A DNA stretch of 64,000 bases from Rhodocyclaceae bacterium (GTDB lineage: Bacteria; Pseudomonadota; Gammaproteobacteria; Burkholderiales; Rhodocyclaceae). Under the pieces are notes generated by a model. The model saw only the letters and a program-made list of their open reading frames with translations, searched no databases and was not told the DNA's origin. The translations under genes were made by a program, and so were the position numbers. Where the stretch lies: assembly GCA_013388985.1 (NCBI GenBank), contig JACAEF010000013.1, positions 27,711-91,710 on the forward strand, in the 5' to 3' direction. This document shows positions 17,168 through 29,159 of the stretch, in pieces (within the stretch, counting starts at the first letter, position 1; each line of letters opens with the position of its first letter).

Positions 17168-17658
17168 TCGGCCTCCAGCAGTTTCTTGTAGATCAACGAA
17201 CCTACCCAGGCGCCGGCGAGGATGCCGGACATGGCGAGATACCCGCCCATGTTCATTTCCGGCATCAGGCCGAAGAAGGTGGAGACGTTGCAGATATAGG
17301 CGAGACGAATGCCGAAGCCCATCAAGAGGCCGCCGAGCGTGATCAGCACCCATTCGGACAGATGTCGCGGCACCCGCCAATAGAACTCCTTCGACAGCAC
17401 CGCGCCGACGAAGGCGCCAAACAGCATGCCGAGGCTGATGTAGATCTTCCAGTAGTCCCCATGCACGGGGAAGACGATGTTCCAGAACGGCAGGCGCTCC
17501 AGCTCATCGCCGATCGCCGCCTTGGCGATCAGCCCCGTCATCATCGTCTCGCCGCCGCCGACCGTCCAGGCGCCCATGATCAGGAACATGAAGATGTCGA
17601 GCACCGCGATCGCCGAGAGCGCGATGATCGGGTCGAGCGTCTTCTTGAAAAACTCCAT
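17164..17658 (-). CDS. YeeE/YedE-family membrane protein, half-size (N-terminal-type)
   Basis: The 164-aa protein with four TM helices ends with a YeeE-type helix pair. The family consensus G-A-R-L-A-G-G-C-T-S-G is represented by GIRLAYICNVSTFFG (about 118-132), so the key Cys is kept while its neighbours differ. It is the first gene of the sulfur locus. Upstream (17659-17767) is a 109-bp divergent promoter region shared with the ribbon-helix-helix gene; I see no clear operator there. Confidence 0.83.
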   Translation of the reverse strand: MEFFKKTLDPIIALSAIAVLDIFMFLIMGAWTVGGGETMMTGLIAKAAIGDELERLPFWNIVFPVHGDYWKIYISLGMLFGAFVGAVLSKEFYWRVPRHLSEWVLITLGGLLMGFGIRLAYICNVSTFFGLMPEMNMGGYLAMSGILAGAWVGSLIYKKLLEAE

Positions 17659-17767
17659 GGTGTCTCCTCATTTCGTTGTCGTGGCCCGCAACTTACGGCA
17701 TGAGCCATTGCCTGAGGTAGTATCTATTGCCAACAACAAACCGGCGAAAGCCGGAAGAGGAGAGACG

Positions 17768-18112
17768 ATGAACATCTACTGCGAGCCGCGCGACTTTCTC
17801 GACCACATGTTCAATTCCTGCACGACATCGCAGATCAACGAGTTCATACCCGAGAAGCGCGGCTTCCGGCTACACGGCCACAGCACCACCGTGGCGCTCG
17901 AGCGAGCCTTCTGGAACGTGCTGGAAGCGATGGCGCAGGATTGCCAACTGACCGTGCCGCGCCTGATCGAGCGGGTGCTCGACGGCTGCCTGGTGGCCAA
18001 CGACAAGAACCTGGCGTCCTGCCTGCGCGTGATCTGCCTCAAGTACCTGAATATCTACGCCTCGGGGGAGATGCCCCTACGGGCCGAACAACCCGACACG
18101 TTGGCGGCCTAG
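17768..18112 (+). CDS. Ribbon-helix-helix domain protein (RHH_4 type)
   Basis: The 114-aa protein has a strong ribosome binding site (AGAGGAGAG) 5 nt before ATG. Residues about 36-100 match the RHH_4 pattern: HGHSTTVALERAFWNVLEAM, then LTVPRLIERVL and NLASCLRVICLKYL. These domains are presumed DNA binding. The N-terminal 30 residues carry two Cys (CEPRD, NSCTTS). The divergent position makes it the natural candidate regulator of the sulfur locus; this is inference. It ends with TAG. Confidence 0.78.
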   Translation: MNIYCEPRDFLDHMFNSCTTSQINEFIPEKRGFRLHGHSTTVALERAFWNVLEAMAQDCQLTVPRLIERVLDGCLVANDKNLASCLRVICLKYLNIYASGEMPLRAEQPDTLAA

Positions 18113-18135
18113 GGCCGACAGCGTGTCGCGCGATC

Positions 18136-19191
18136 TCACAACACTGCGTTGAAGACGTAGCCCACCAGCAGGATGCCCGCCGCGACGACGCTCACGAAGG
18201 TGGCGATCAGCCGCGGCTTCAGGACCTTGCGCAGGATGATCATCTCCGGGGCGGAGAGCGCGATCACGCTCATCATGAACGCCAGCACCGTGCCGAGCGC
18301 CGCGCCTTTGCCCATCAGCGCCTCGACGACGGGAATGATGCCGGCGGCGTTGGCATACATCGGCACGCCGATGGCCACGGCAGCCGGCACCGACCACCAG
18401 GGTGCATCCTTGCCCATGATCGAGGCCATGAAGTCCTCGGGCACGTAGCCGTGGATGCCGGCGCCGAGCGCAATGCCGGCGAGGATGTAGGGCCAGACCT
18501 TGCCAACGATCTCACGCACGTGATGAAAGCCATGGTCGATACGTTCGCCCCAGGGCATCGCGCTGCCCTCGAAAGAGGCGCCTTGCTGGGTGTTCTGCAT
18601 CGCCCGCACCCAGTCCTCGAGGTGATGCTCCATGCCCAGCTTGCCGATTGTGAGCCCCGCGACGATGGCGATGATCAGCCCCAGCCCGAGGTAGAGCGCC
18701 GCCACTTTCCAGCCGAACATGCCAAACAGCAGCGCCAGCGCCACTTCATTGACCATCGGCGCGGAGATCAGGAACGAGAAGGTGACGCCGAGCGGCACGC
18801 CGGCCTGCAGGAAACCGATGAACAGCGGCACCGCCGAGCAGGAGCAAAACGGCGTGACGATGCCCAATGTGGCCGCCATCGCGTTGCCGAGGCCCAGACG
18901 CCGGCCCGAGAGCAGCGCGCGCGTGCGCTCGGGAGAGACGAAGGTGTGCACGATGCCCATCACGAAGACGATGCCGACGAGCAGCATCAGCACCTTCGGC
19001 GTGTCGTAGAAGAAAAACTGCAGCGCGCCGCCCAGATGGCTGTCACGCTCGACCGGCAGCAGCTCGACCACGGCTTCCGAAAACGGATTCAGCGTCTGGT
19101 AGAGCGCCCACCACAGCGCACCGGCGACCAGCAAAAACGCAAAGGGCTGGCGGTCGGTCCAGCGCTTCAGTTGCAAGACGAGTGCGCTCAT
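18136..19191 (-). CDS. ArsP/SO_0444-type permease
   Basis: The 351-aa inner membrane protein has about eight to ten TM helices, the family signature TPFCSCSAVPLFIGFLQAGV (about 115) and its second-half counterpart VAIGVPMYANAAGIIPVVEA. ArsP members export trivalent organoarsenicals; other members of this permease family (DUF318) have unknown substrates. It overlaps the adjacent thioredoxin-like gene by 4 bp, a common pairing. The position beside an ars operon supports a metalloid role. Confidence 0.85.
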   Translation of the reverse strand: MSALVLQLKRWTDRQPFAFLLVAGALWWALYQTLNPFSEAVVELLPVERDSHLGGALQFFFYDTPKVLMLLVGIVFVMGIVHTFVSPERTRALLSGRRLGLGNAMAATLGIVTPFCSCSAVPLFIGFLQAGVPLGVTFSFLISAPMVNEVALALLFGMFGWKVAALYLGLGLIIAIVAGLTIGKLGMEHHLEDWVRAMQNTQQGASFEGSAMPWGERIDHGFHHVREIVGKVWPYILAGIALGAGIHGYVPEDFMASIMGKDAPWWSVPAAVAIGVPMYANAAGIIPVVEALMGKGAALGTVLAFMMSVIALSAPEMIILRKVLKPRLIATFVSVVAAGILLVGYVFNAVL

Positions 19192-19424
19192 TGCGCCAGC
19201 CAGCCGTCGATCTTCTCGCAGCTCGGGATGCCGCCGGCGTGCACCACCTTGCCGTCGATGACGACCCCTGGCGTGCTCATCACGCCATAGCTCATGATGT
19301 CCTTGAGGTCTTCGACCTTTTCCAGCTGCACGGCGATACCCTTGGCGGCAGCGGCTTCCTCGATGAGCTTCAGGGTGGTCTTGCAGTTGGCGCAGCCCGT
19401 GCCGAGCACTTTGATGTTTTTCAT
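19188..19424 (-). CDS. Small thioredoxin-fold redox-active disulfide protein
   Basis: The 78-aa protein MKNIKVLGTGCANCKTTLKL has the CxxC motif CANC at about 11-14 and the thioredoxin cis-Pro loop MSTPGVVIDGKVV. Family: redox-active disulfide protein 2 (thioredoxin_3), often encoded with DUF318 permeases. A third Cys (GIPSCEKI) could bind thiol-reactive metalloids. It lies upstream of and overlaps the permease gene. Confidence 0.88.
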   Translation of the reverse strand: MKNIKVLGTGCANCKTTLKLIEEAAAAKGIAVQLEKVEDLKDIMSYGVMSTPGVVIDGKVVHAGGIPSCEKIDGWLAQ

Positions 19425-19485
19425 GGTTTGACTCCGTGAGGGTTATCCGATCCCGTAGACGAACGAGGCGCGAAAAGGATGCCGC

Positions 19486-20388
19486 TCAATGCCGCACCAG
19501 CGGCGCCCATGAAACCGTTTCCGGCTGGAACGTGGTGTGACCGATACCATGTTCTTCGGCTTCGTGCTGCAAAGCGTCCAGGATGGCCGGCCAGGCCGCC
19601 ATGTCCTTCACCCGCACATGGGCAGTGAGCGCCAAGCGTTGGCCGGACAGCGCCCAGACATGCAGGTCATGCACCTCGATCACCCCCGGCACGGCGGCGA
19701 GTTCGCGGCCCAGTTGCGCCAAGTCGATGGAGAAAGGCACGCCGTCCATCAGCCCATGCAGCGCATCCCGCAACAGGCGCAGGCTGGCCGCCAGCACCAG
19801 GCCGCCGATCAGGATGGATAGCAGCGGATCGATCGGCGTCCAGCCGCTGGCCCAGATCACGAGGCCGGCGACGATCGCCGCCACCGAGCCCGCCACGTCG
19901 CCCAGCACGTGGAGAAAAGCGCCGCGCACGTTGAGATTGTCCTGGCCGTGCGAGAGCATCCAGGCCACCAGCAGGTTGACGCCCAGCCCCACCAGCGCCA
20001 CCGCGCTGACCAGCGGCCCATCGACCGCCCGCGGCGCATTGAAACGCTCCCAGGCTTCGACGGCGATGCCGGCGACGACGGCGAGCATCGCCAGCGCATT
20101 GATCAGTGCGGCGATGAGCTCGGCGCGCCCGAAGCCATAGGAATGCCGGTGAGAGGCCGGTCGCGTCGCCAGCCAGGCCGCCAGCAGGGCAAGTCCCAGC
20201 GCTGCGCCGTCGGTGATCATGTGGCCGGCATCGGCCAGCAAGGCGAGCGAGCCGCCCCGCCAGCCGGCCAGCGCCTCGATCAGCGCATAGCCCCAGGTGA
20301 GCAGCAGTGCAGCCAGCAGGCGGCGCCGCTGGTCGGGTGCCTCCGCGCTGCCATGATGGTGGTGGGTGTGGTCGTGAGAATGGGCCAT
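19486..20388 (-). CDS. Cation diffusion facilitator (zinc/cadmium efflux)
   Basis: The 300-aa protein MAHSHDHTHHHHGSAEAP has a His-rich N-terminus typical of ZitB/CzcD exporters, six TM helices, metal site residues HMITD (ADAGHMITDGAALG, about 60) and HVLGD (FLHVLGDVAGSVAA, about 160), and a C-terminal cytosolic domain with HDLHVWALSGQ. It exchanges Zn2+ or Cd2+ for protons. A repeat copy sits directly against the ATG, with no separate Shine-Dalgarno sequence visible. Confidence 0.93.
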   Translation of the reverse strand: MAHSHDHTHHHHGSAEAPDQRRRLLAALLLTWGYALIEALAGWRGGSLALLADAGHMITDGAALGLALLAAWLATRPASHRHSYGFGRAELIAALINALAMLAVVAGIAVEAWERFNAPRAVDGPLVSAVALVGLGVNLLVAWMLSHGQDNLNVRGAFLHVLGDVAGSVAAIVAGLVIWASGWTPIDPLLSILIGGLVLAASLRLLRDALHGLMDGVPFSIDLAQLGRELAAVPGVIEVHDLHVWALSGQRLALTAHVRVKDMAAWPAILDALQHEAEEHGIGHTTFQPETVSWAPLVRH

Positions 20389-20414
20389 GAAAGTCGGCGC
20401 TGGTGAGACGGCAC
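20389..20414 (+). repeat. 25-bp dispersed repeat, copy 6 (abuts CDF start codon)
   Basis: GAAAGTCGGCGCTGGTGAGA then CGGCAC, two mismatches. It fills the complete gap between the CDF ATG (20388) and the sigma factor stop codon (20415). Confidence 0.92.
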
Positions 20415-20954
20415 TCAGCGCGGCTCGGGCGGACGCGGAACGAAGCCTTCCACCCTGCCCTGGTCATCGAAGCTCACCTGGCAGGCTGCGCTGATGCGCG
20501 CCTTGAGGCGGGCGCGGGCGCGTTGCACCCGCGACTTGGCGGCTGGCAGGGACAGGCCGAGGCGACTGGCGTATTCCTGCTGGGTGATGCCCTCGAGGTC
20601 GCACAGGGTGATCGCCTCGCGATCCTGCGGCGAAAGCTCGGAGAGCACGCGCGGCAGGCACTGCGCCAGACTGTCGACCGGCGGCGGCTCCTCGCCGCTT
20701 TCGTCGACCAGATCGTCCGGCAGTTCCACCTGCTCCTTGGTGAGCCGCAGCCGGTCGATCAGCAGATGGCGCGCCGTCTGGAACAGCCAGGCGCGCGGGT
20801 CGTCGATGCCGCACAGGCCATTTTTCTGACGCAAGGCGCGCAGGAAGACTTCCTGCAGCAGATCCTCCGCGCTGGCATCGTCGCCGCTGCGATGGCGCAG
20901 GAAACGGCGCAGTTCCGTCTCGTGCCTTTCCCAGGCAGCGACGATGCACTTCAT
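20415..20954 (-). CDS. ECF sigma factor (SigZ-like)
   Basis: The 179-aa protein has sigma region 2 (DDASAEDLLQEVFLRALRQ, then DPRAWLFQTARHLLIDRLR, about 25-75) and region 4 (LSPQDREAITLCDLEGITQQ, LSLPAAKSRVQRARARLKA, about 110-155). It overlaps acr3 by 4 bp (ATGA), so it is in the arsR-arsC-acr3 operon. No anti-sigma gene is adjacent. Two C-terminal-region Cys (AACQVSFDDQG and CDLEG) might sense metalloids; this is speculation. Confidence 0.88.
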   Translation of the reverse strand: MKCIVAAWERHETELRRFLRHRSGDDASAEDLLQEVFLRALRQKNGLCGIDDPRAWLFQTARHLLIDRLRLTKEQVELPDDLVDESGEEPPPVDSLAQCLPRVLSELSPQDREAITLCDLEGITQQEYASRLGLSLPAAKSRVQRARARLKARISAACQVSFDDQGRVEGFVPRPPEPR

Positions 20955-22024
20955 GCGGCATGCCTCTCATACCAGGGCTGCGTCGCATTGACGAGCTTGA
21001 CGACCAGTAGCATCACCGGCACCTCGATCAGCACGCCGACCACGGTGGCGAGCGCCGCGCCGGATTCGAAGCCGAACAGCGAGATCGCCGCGGCCACCGC
21101 GAGTTCAAAGAAGTTCGAGGCGCCGATCAGCGCCGAGGGGCAGGCGACGCTGTGCTTTTCGCCCACGACGCGGTTGAGCCAGTAGGCGAGCGCCGAGTTG
21201 AAGATTACCTGGATCAGGATCGGGATCGCCAGCAGCAGGATGACGAGCGGCTGCTCGATGATCGCCTGGCCCTGGAAGGCAAACAGCAGCACCAGCGTGG
21301 CCAAGAGCGCCGCGATCGACCACGGGCCGATTCTCGCCATCACCGCGTCGAAATGCGCCTGGCCTTTTTTCAGCAGCCGCTTGCGCCAGGCCTGCGCGAG
21401 CGCCAGCGGGATGACGATGTAGAGCACGACCGAAGTGAGCAGCGTGTCCCAGGGCACGGTGATCGCCGAGATGCCGAGCAGCAGGCCGACGATCGGCGCG
21501 AAGGCGAACACCATGATCGTGTCGTTTACGGCCACCTGCGAAAGCGTGAACAGTGGATCGCCATTGGAGAGACGGCTCCAGACGAACACCATCGCCGTGC
21601 ACGGCGCGGCGGCGAGCAGGATCAGGCCGGCGACGTAGCCATCGAGCTGATCGGCGGGCAAGAGCGGTGCGAACAGATGGCGCACGAACAGCCAGCCGAG
21701 GAAGGCCATCGAGAACGGCTTGACCAGCCAGTTGACGAACAGCGTCACGCCGATGCCTTTGACATGTGCCTTAACTTCATGCAGCGCGCCGAAATCGACC
21801 TTGACCAGCATCGGGATGATCATCACCCAGATCAACAGGCCGACCGGAATGTTGACCTGCGCGATCTCCATGCGGCCGAGCGCCTGGAAGGGCGCAGGCA
21901 GCAGCTGGCCGAGCGCGATGCCAATGAGGATGCAGAGGAACACCCAGACCGTCAGGTAGCGCTCGAAGGTCGACAGCGGCGCGCCGGCGGCACGCCTGGT
22001 GGTGACTTCGCATTGGGCCGACAT
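20951..22024 (-). CDS. acr3: Arsenite efflux permease Acr3
   Basis: The 357-aa, ten-TM arsenite/H+ antiporter of the inner membrane has the Acr3 motifs: LLAAAPCTAMVFVWSRLSNG (about 150-170, with the essential Cys) and the ALIGASNFFELAVAAAI segment (about 305) with conserved Glu. Start MSAQCEVTTRR at 22024; the longer track start runs through arsC and is rejected. It lies 2 bp after arsC. Confidence 0.94.
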   Translation of the reverse strand: MSAQCEVTTRRAAGAPLSTFERYLTVWVFLCILIGIALGQLLPAPFQALGRMEIAQVNIPVGLLIWVMIIPMLVKVDFGALHEVKAHVKGIGVTLFVNWLVKPFSMAFLGWLFVRHLFAPLLPADQLDGYVAGLILLAAAPCTAMVFVWSRLSNGDPLFTLSQVAVNDTIMVFAFAPIVGLLLGISAITVPWDTLLTSVVLYIVIPLALAQAWRKRLLKKGQAHFDAVMARIGPWSIAALLATLVLLFAFQGQAIIEQPLVILLLAIPILIQVIFNSALAYWLNRVVGEKHSVACPSALIGASNFFELAVAAAISLFGFESGAALATVVGVLIEVPVMLLVVKLVNATQPWYERHAA

Positions 22025-22026
22025 GC

Positions 22027-22512
22027 TTACTCGTCCTCGTGGATGCGACGGGCGGCGGCGACGATCGCATCTGGCGTCATGCTTTCCAGCGGCAAGGCGA
22101 GAAAGGCCTCGATGCGTTTCCTGAGCGACTGGTAGGCCTGCTCGAAGGCCTCGCGGCGCGCTGCGAGCGGCTCGACATGCGCAGGGTCGGGGATGCCCCA
22201 ATGCGCAGTGGTCGGATGGCCCGGCCAGACCGGACAAGCTTCGTTGGCGGCGTTGTCGCAGACGGTGAAGATGAAGTCGATCGTTGGCGCCCCCGGCGCG
22301 GCGAACTCGTCCCACGACTTGCTGCGCGCGCCCACGCTGGGGACGCCGTGCTTCTTTAGCGTTTCGAGCGCGACGGGATTGACTTGTCCCGTCGGCTTGC
22401 TGCCCGCGGAATAGGCTTTCACACGGCCTTGGCCGAGGTGGTTGAACAACATCTCGCCGAGGATCGAGCGGGCCGAGTTGCCGGTACAGAGAACGAGAAC
22501 GTTGAAAGGCAT
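22027..22512 (-). CDS. arsC: Arsenate reductase ArsC, low-molecular-weight phosphatase type
   Basis: The 161-aa protein MPFNVLVLCTGNSARSILGE contains the P-loop CTGNSARS at about 9-16 and the acid loop WGIPDPAHVE (about 110). A further Cys pair (TVCDNAANEACPVWPG, about 83 and 91) matches the redox cysteines of thioredoxin-linked ArsC enzymes. It reduces arsenate to arsenite for Acr3 export. It lies 10 bp after arsR. Confidence 0.93.
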   Translation of the reverse strand: MPFNVLVLCTGNSARSILGEMLFNHLGQGRVKAYSAGSKPTGQVNPVALETLKKHGVPSVGARSKSWDEFAAPGAPTIDFIFTVCDNAANEACPVWPGHPTTAHWGIPDPAHVEPLAARREAFEQAYQSLRKRIEAFLALPLESMTPDAIVAAARRIHEDE

Positions 22513-22522
22513 CGAAAACTCC

Positions 22523-22876
22523 TTAGGCGGCCTTCTTGGCACGGCGTTTGGCCGTGGTTGATGCCGCGACGGTTTTCGGCAGACAGGCCATAGCACCGTG
22601 GCAGCAATTTTCGGTCAGATAGGCGATCAAATCGTCCATCGCCGCAAAGTCGGCCGCGTAATAGATGTAGCGACCTTCCTGCCGCGCGGAGACCAGGCCG
22701 GAGCGGGCGAGCTGGGCGATGTGAAAGGAGAGCGTCGGCGCGGCCAGCCCCAGTGTCCCGGCTATGGCACCGGCATTGAGCCCATCCTCCCCGGCCTCGA
22801 CGAGCAGGCGGAAGATCGCCAGGCGTGTCTCCTGCGCGAGCGCAGCCAAGGCGGCAACGACCGCCGCGGCTTTCAT
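22523..22876 (-). CDS. arsR: ArsR-family transcriptional repressor
   Basis: The 117-aa winged-helix repressor starts MKAAAVVAALAALAQETRLA (22876; the track start further upstream has no support). HTH residues PTLSFHIAQLARSGLVSARQ at about 47-66 are followed by GRYIYYAAD. The usual alpha3 ELCVC site is not evident; instead cysteines occur at the C-terminus (ENCCHGAMACL, about 90-100), the arrangement of ArsR proteins with a C-terminal As(III) site. It is the first gene of the arsR-arsC-acr3-sigma operon. Confidence 0.92.
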   Translation of the reverse strand: MKAAAVVAALAALAQETRLAIFRLLVEAGEDGLNAGAIAGTLGLAAPTLSFHIAQLARSGLVSARQEGRYIYYAADFAAMDDLIAYLTENCCHGAMACLPKTVAASTTAKRRAKKAA

Positions 22877-22915
22877 TTCATCATTTCCATAATCATTGAA
22901 ACATTTTAACGGAAA
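22877..22915 (-). promoter_or_regulatory. AT-rich promoter/operator region of the ars operon (tentative)
   Basis: An AT-rich stretch directly upstream of arsR in an otherwise GC-rich region, containing TTCATCATTTCCATAATCAT then TGAA with a weak inverted repeat (TTCA/TGAA). Plausible ArsR operator and -10 region, but no consensus match is decisive. Confidence 0.3.
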
Positions 22916-22939
22916 GCACGGCTTCGGCAAGCTTGCTGC

Positions 22940-22966
22940 AAAAATCGGCGCTAGCGGAACGGCACT
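22940..22966 (+). repeat. 25-bp dispersed repeat, copy 7 (arsR-cytochrome gap)
   Basis: AAAAATCGGCGCTAGCGGAA then CGGCAC, three mismatches, in the divergent gap between arsR and the c-type cytochrome. Confidence 0.88.
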
Positions 22967-23088
22967 CCGGCGAGGCACCATGCCGGAACCAGGACGGAGC
23001 GCCACACAAGCGGGGCCGATTCGCAGATAATTCGCTGCTCGGGCCGTTCGGTCCGACGTTTCGCGACGATTTCCGGAAAGGGATAGGC

Positions 23089-23520
23089 ATGATGCAAAAA
23101 CGTTGCTCCCGACTGCTCGCGATTGCTGGACTGGCGATCCTTCCCGCGCTGGTGTCGGCGATGGGCAGCCGGCCGCAAAGCAATGACGAGGAAGCCGCCA
23201 ACCTGCGCATCCAGCCGGTTGCCAAAGTGCGGCTCGCACCGCCGACCGCTTCGGGGGCGGCGACGGGCAGCCGCAGCGGCGAAGAGCTTTACAAGGCCGT
23301 TTGTAGCGCCTGCCATGAAACAGGGGTCGCCGGCGCGCCGAAAGCCGGCGACAAGACGGCTTGGGGTCCGCGCATCGCGCAGGGTTTCGATGCGCTCGTC
23401 GCTTCCGCGAAGGCTGGCAAGGGAGCGATGCCCCCCAAAGGAGGCTCCGACGCGACGGATGAAGAACTCGCGCGTGCGGTGGCATACCTCGCCAACAAGG
23501 CCGGCGCCAACTTCAAGTGA
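23089..23520 (+). CDS. Cytochrome c5-like secreted protein
   Basis: The 143-aa protein starts at ATGATG (MMQKRCSRLLAIAG) with a signal peptide of about 22 residues. The haem motif CSACH (SGEELYKAVCSACHETGVAG) is at about 71-75, followed by AWGPRI and the distal Met region KGAMPPKGG, the pattern of class I cytochrome c5. It is a small periplasmic electron carrier. It is monocistronic and divergent from arsR. The gap to gyrB (23521-23592) is GC-rich with overlapping CCGCC/GGCGG stems and may terminate both convergent genes. Confidence 0.88.
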   Translation: MMQKRCSRLLAIAGLAILPALVSAMGSRPQSNDEEAANLRIQPVAKVRLAPPTASGAATGSRSGEELYKAVCSACHETGVAGAPKAGDKTAWGPRIAQGFDALVASAKAGKGAMPPKGGSDATDEELARAVAYLANKAGANFK

Positions 23521-23592
23521 GAGACCCGCCGCCCGCCCTTCCTCGGGGCGGTTGCCGGCGGTCCGCCATCCCCGATCGCCGCTGGGCGGGAA

Positions 23593-27172
<3,580 letters not shown>

Positions 27173-27386
27173 CTTGATAACCCCTTAGTGATGATGTTGA
27201 GGGATGGGCGATTCTGTGGATGCGCAGTTTAAGTCCATGTGGGACAAGGAATTGTTCCTTTGCAGCGAATCGTGGATAAGAGTGTGGACTGCTGTGGATG
27301 CCTGTGGAAGGAAACCGGATGAGAATGAGGCGGTAAAGTTATTCACATTCTTTCCCAAGCTTGTTCATGGTGGCGCTGTGAGTCTT
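27173..27386. other. Candidate oriC (DnaA-box cluster between dnaA and dnaN)
   Basis: Within about 135 bp the gap holds six DnaA-box-like 9-mers: TGTGGATGC (27215), CGTGGATAA (27271), TGTGGACTG (27283), TGTGGATGC (27293), TGTGGAAGG (27303) and TTATTCACA (27339). Base composition is clearly lower in GC than the flanks. With the perfect box upstream of dnaA this could form a bipartite origin. GC-skew analysis of the whole chromosome would be decisive. Confidence 0.7.
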
Positions 27387-28775
27387 TCAGCCTTTGATGG
27401 TCTGTGAGAGCACGAGCAGATCCTTGTTGAGGAGGCTGTCTTTGTTGCGCAATTCGGCGATCGTCCGGCAGGCGTGCAGCACCGTCGTATGGTCGCGGCC
27501 GCCGAAGGCTTCGCCGATTTCCGGCAGGCTGTGGGGCGTCAGGTCACGCGCCAGCCACATCGCCACCTGGCGAGGCCGGGCGATGGCGCGGGTGCGCTTT
27601 TTCGAATACATGTCGGCGACCTTGATCTTGAAGTAGTCGGCGACGGTCTTCTGGATCAGTTCGAGAGTGATCTGGCGGTTGTGGGCGCCGAGGATGTCTT
27701 TGAGGGCTTCCTTGGCGAGTTCGAGATTGATCTCGCGGTTGTGAAAGCGCGCGAAGGCGAGTACTTTCTTGAGTGCGCCTTCCAGCTCGCGGACATTCGA
27801 GCGCAGGTTCTTGGCGATCAGGAAGGCGACGTCGTCGCCAAGCTCGATCGACTCGCTGGCGGCCTTCTTCTTCAGGATCGCGACGCGCATCTCCAGCTCG
27901 GGGGGTTCGATCTGGACGGTGAGCCCCCAGTCGAAGCGGGAGATCAACCGTTCTTCGAGACCCTGGATGTCCTTGGGATAGGTATCGCAAGTGATGACGA
28001 TCTGTTTCTTGGCTTCGACCAGGGCATTGAAGACGTAGAAAAATTCTTCCTGCGTGCGCGCCTTGCCGTTGAAGAACTGGATGTCGTCGATCAGCAGGAC
28101 GTCGAGCGAACGGTAGGTGCGCTTGAAGGTATCGAAGGATTTTTGCTGGTAGGCGCGGATCACGTCGGAGTAATAATCTTCCGCGTGGATGTAGCGGATG
28201 ACCTTGTTGGGGGCATGGCGCAAAACCTCATTGCCCAGCGCATGGACAAGGTGAGTCTTGCCCAGGCCGACGCCGCCATAGATGAACAGCGGGTTGTAGG
28301 AGGCGCCCGGGTTCATCGCCACCTGTTGGGCGGCGGCACGGGCCAGGTCGTTGGAGCGGCCGGTCACCAACGTATTGAAAGTGAAATCCGGATTCAGGCG
28401 GGTGCGACCGTATTCGGGCAGATTGACCGGATCGGTGAATTTTTCACTGCTTTGCGCTGCCTCCTCCTTGCTGGGCAGGATGGCAATGTCTTCGGCCGCC
28501 TTGCCGGCAGGTTCCTGCAGCAGGCCGGTGGGGGTTTCGTCCAGCGCGAGATCGATCGTGATCGGCTCGGGAAAGTATTCCCGGGAAAATGCCTCGACGC
28601 GATCGAGATAGCGCTCGCGCACCCAGCGCAGGATGAAGCCATTCGGGGCGAGAAGACGCAACCGCCGCTCGGCATCGTCGGTCTCGACGCGCAGCGATTT
28701 GATCCACGCATTGAATTGCTGTGCCGGCAGCTCGCTCTCGAAGCGCGCCAGGCAGTCCGCCCAGAACTGTTTCAT
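27387..28775 (-). CDS. dnaA: Chromosomal replication initiator DnaA
   Basis: The 462-aa protein has an N-terminal DnaB/DiaA-interaction domain (about 1-80), a linker, AAA+ domain III with Walker [10 protein letters not shown] and Walker B LLIDDIQF (about 165-300), and the domain IV DNA-binding helix-turn-helix with signature [14 protein letters not shown] (about 425). It initiates replication at DnaA boxes. It is divergent from rpmH. Confidence 0.98.
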   Translation of the reverse strand: MKQFWADCLARFESELPAQQFNAWIKSLRVETDDAERRLRLLAPNGFILRWVRERYLDRVEAFSREYFPEPITIDLALDETPTGLLQEPAGKAAEDIAILPSKEEAAQSSEKFTDPVNLPEYGRTRLNPDFTFNTLVTGRSNDLARAAAQQVAMNPGASYNPLFIYGGVGLGKTHLVHALGNEVLRHAPNKVIRYIHAEDYYSDVIRAYQQKSFDTFKRTYRSLDVLLIDDIQFFNGKARTQEEFFYVFNALVEAKKQIVITCDTYPKDIQGLEERLISRFDWGLTVQIEPPELEMRVAILKKKAASESIELGDDVAFLIAKNLRSNVRELEGALKKVLAFARFHNREINLELAKEALKDILGAHNRQITLELIQKTVADYFKIKVADMYSKKRTRAIARPRQVAMWLARDLTPHSLPEIGEAFGGRDHTTVLHACRTIAELRNKDSLLNKDLLVLSQTIKG

Positions 28776-29018
28776 TCAACCTTATGAATTAATTGATTAT
28801 TTTACAGACGAGTGCAGGATTGGCGGAAATGTTGAAGTCATTGCGACCTTCACTTCCCGATCCCCTTCGCTTGCGATTCTAACCAAATCAGGGCAGGTTA
28901 TCCACAACCCTGACGAAGCGCGAAACAGGCCAGCCGGATCGTATCCTGACCGAATCCCTTGACAAGGCCCTATATAACGGGTTGTAATACAGGGCTTTTT
29001 TCAGCCAAGGATGCCGAC
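28776..29018. promoter_or_regulatory. dnaA-rpmH divergent region with perfect DnaA box
   Basis: A 243-bp gap. TTATCCACA at 28898-28906 is a perfect DnaA box and probably mediates dnaA autoregulation or forms part of a bipartite origin. The dnaA-proximal part (about 28780-28805, TGAATTAATTGATTATTTTA) is strongly AT-rich. Confidence 0.7.
28959..28988 (+). promoter_or_regulatory. Sigma-70 promoter of rpmH
   Basis: TTGACA at 28959-28964 and TGTAAT at 28983-28988 with an 18-bp spacer; about 30 bp before the rpmH ATG. It matches the strong promoter expected for this ribosomal protein gene. Confidence 0.65.
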
Positions 29019-29153
29019 ATGAAACGTACCTATCAACCTTCCGTGGTGCGCCGCAAGCGCACGCATGGCTTCCTCGTCCGTTCCCGCACCCGTGGCGGCC
29101 GCGCCGTGCTGCGTGCCCGTCGCGCCAAGGGCCGTCATCGTCTGGCTGTCTGA
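29019..29153 (+). CDS. rpmH: 50S ribosomal protein L34
   Basis: The protein has 44 aa, [20 protein letters not shown] to the C-terminal [10 protein letters not shown], canonical for bL34. The track's longer start (28959) lies in the promoter and is rejected. It is the first gene of rpmH-rnpA-yidD-yidC-mnmE. Confidence 0.98.
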   Translation: MKRTYQPSVVRRKRTHGFLVRSRTRGGRAVLRARRAKGRHRLAV

Positions 29154-29159
29154 TCACGC

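Noticed and set aside
22523-23485. 320-aa extended ArsR ORF
   Set aside because: The upstream part is antisense to the cytochrome gene and crosses the repeat; only the C-terminal 117 aa are ArsR.
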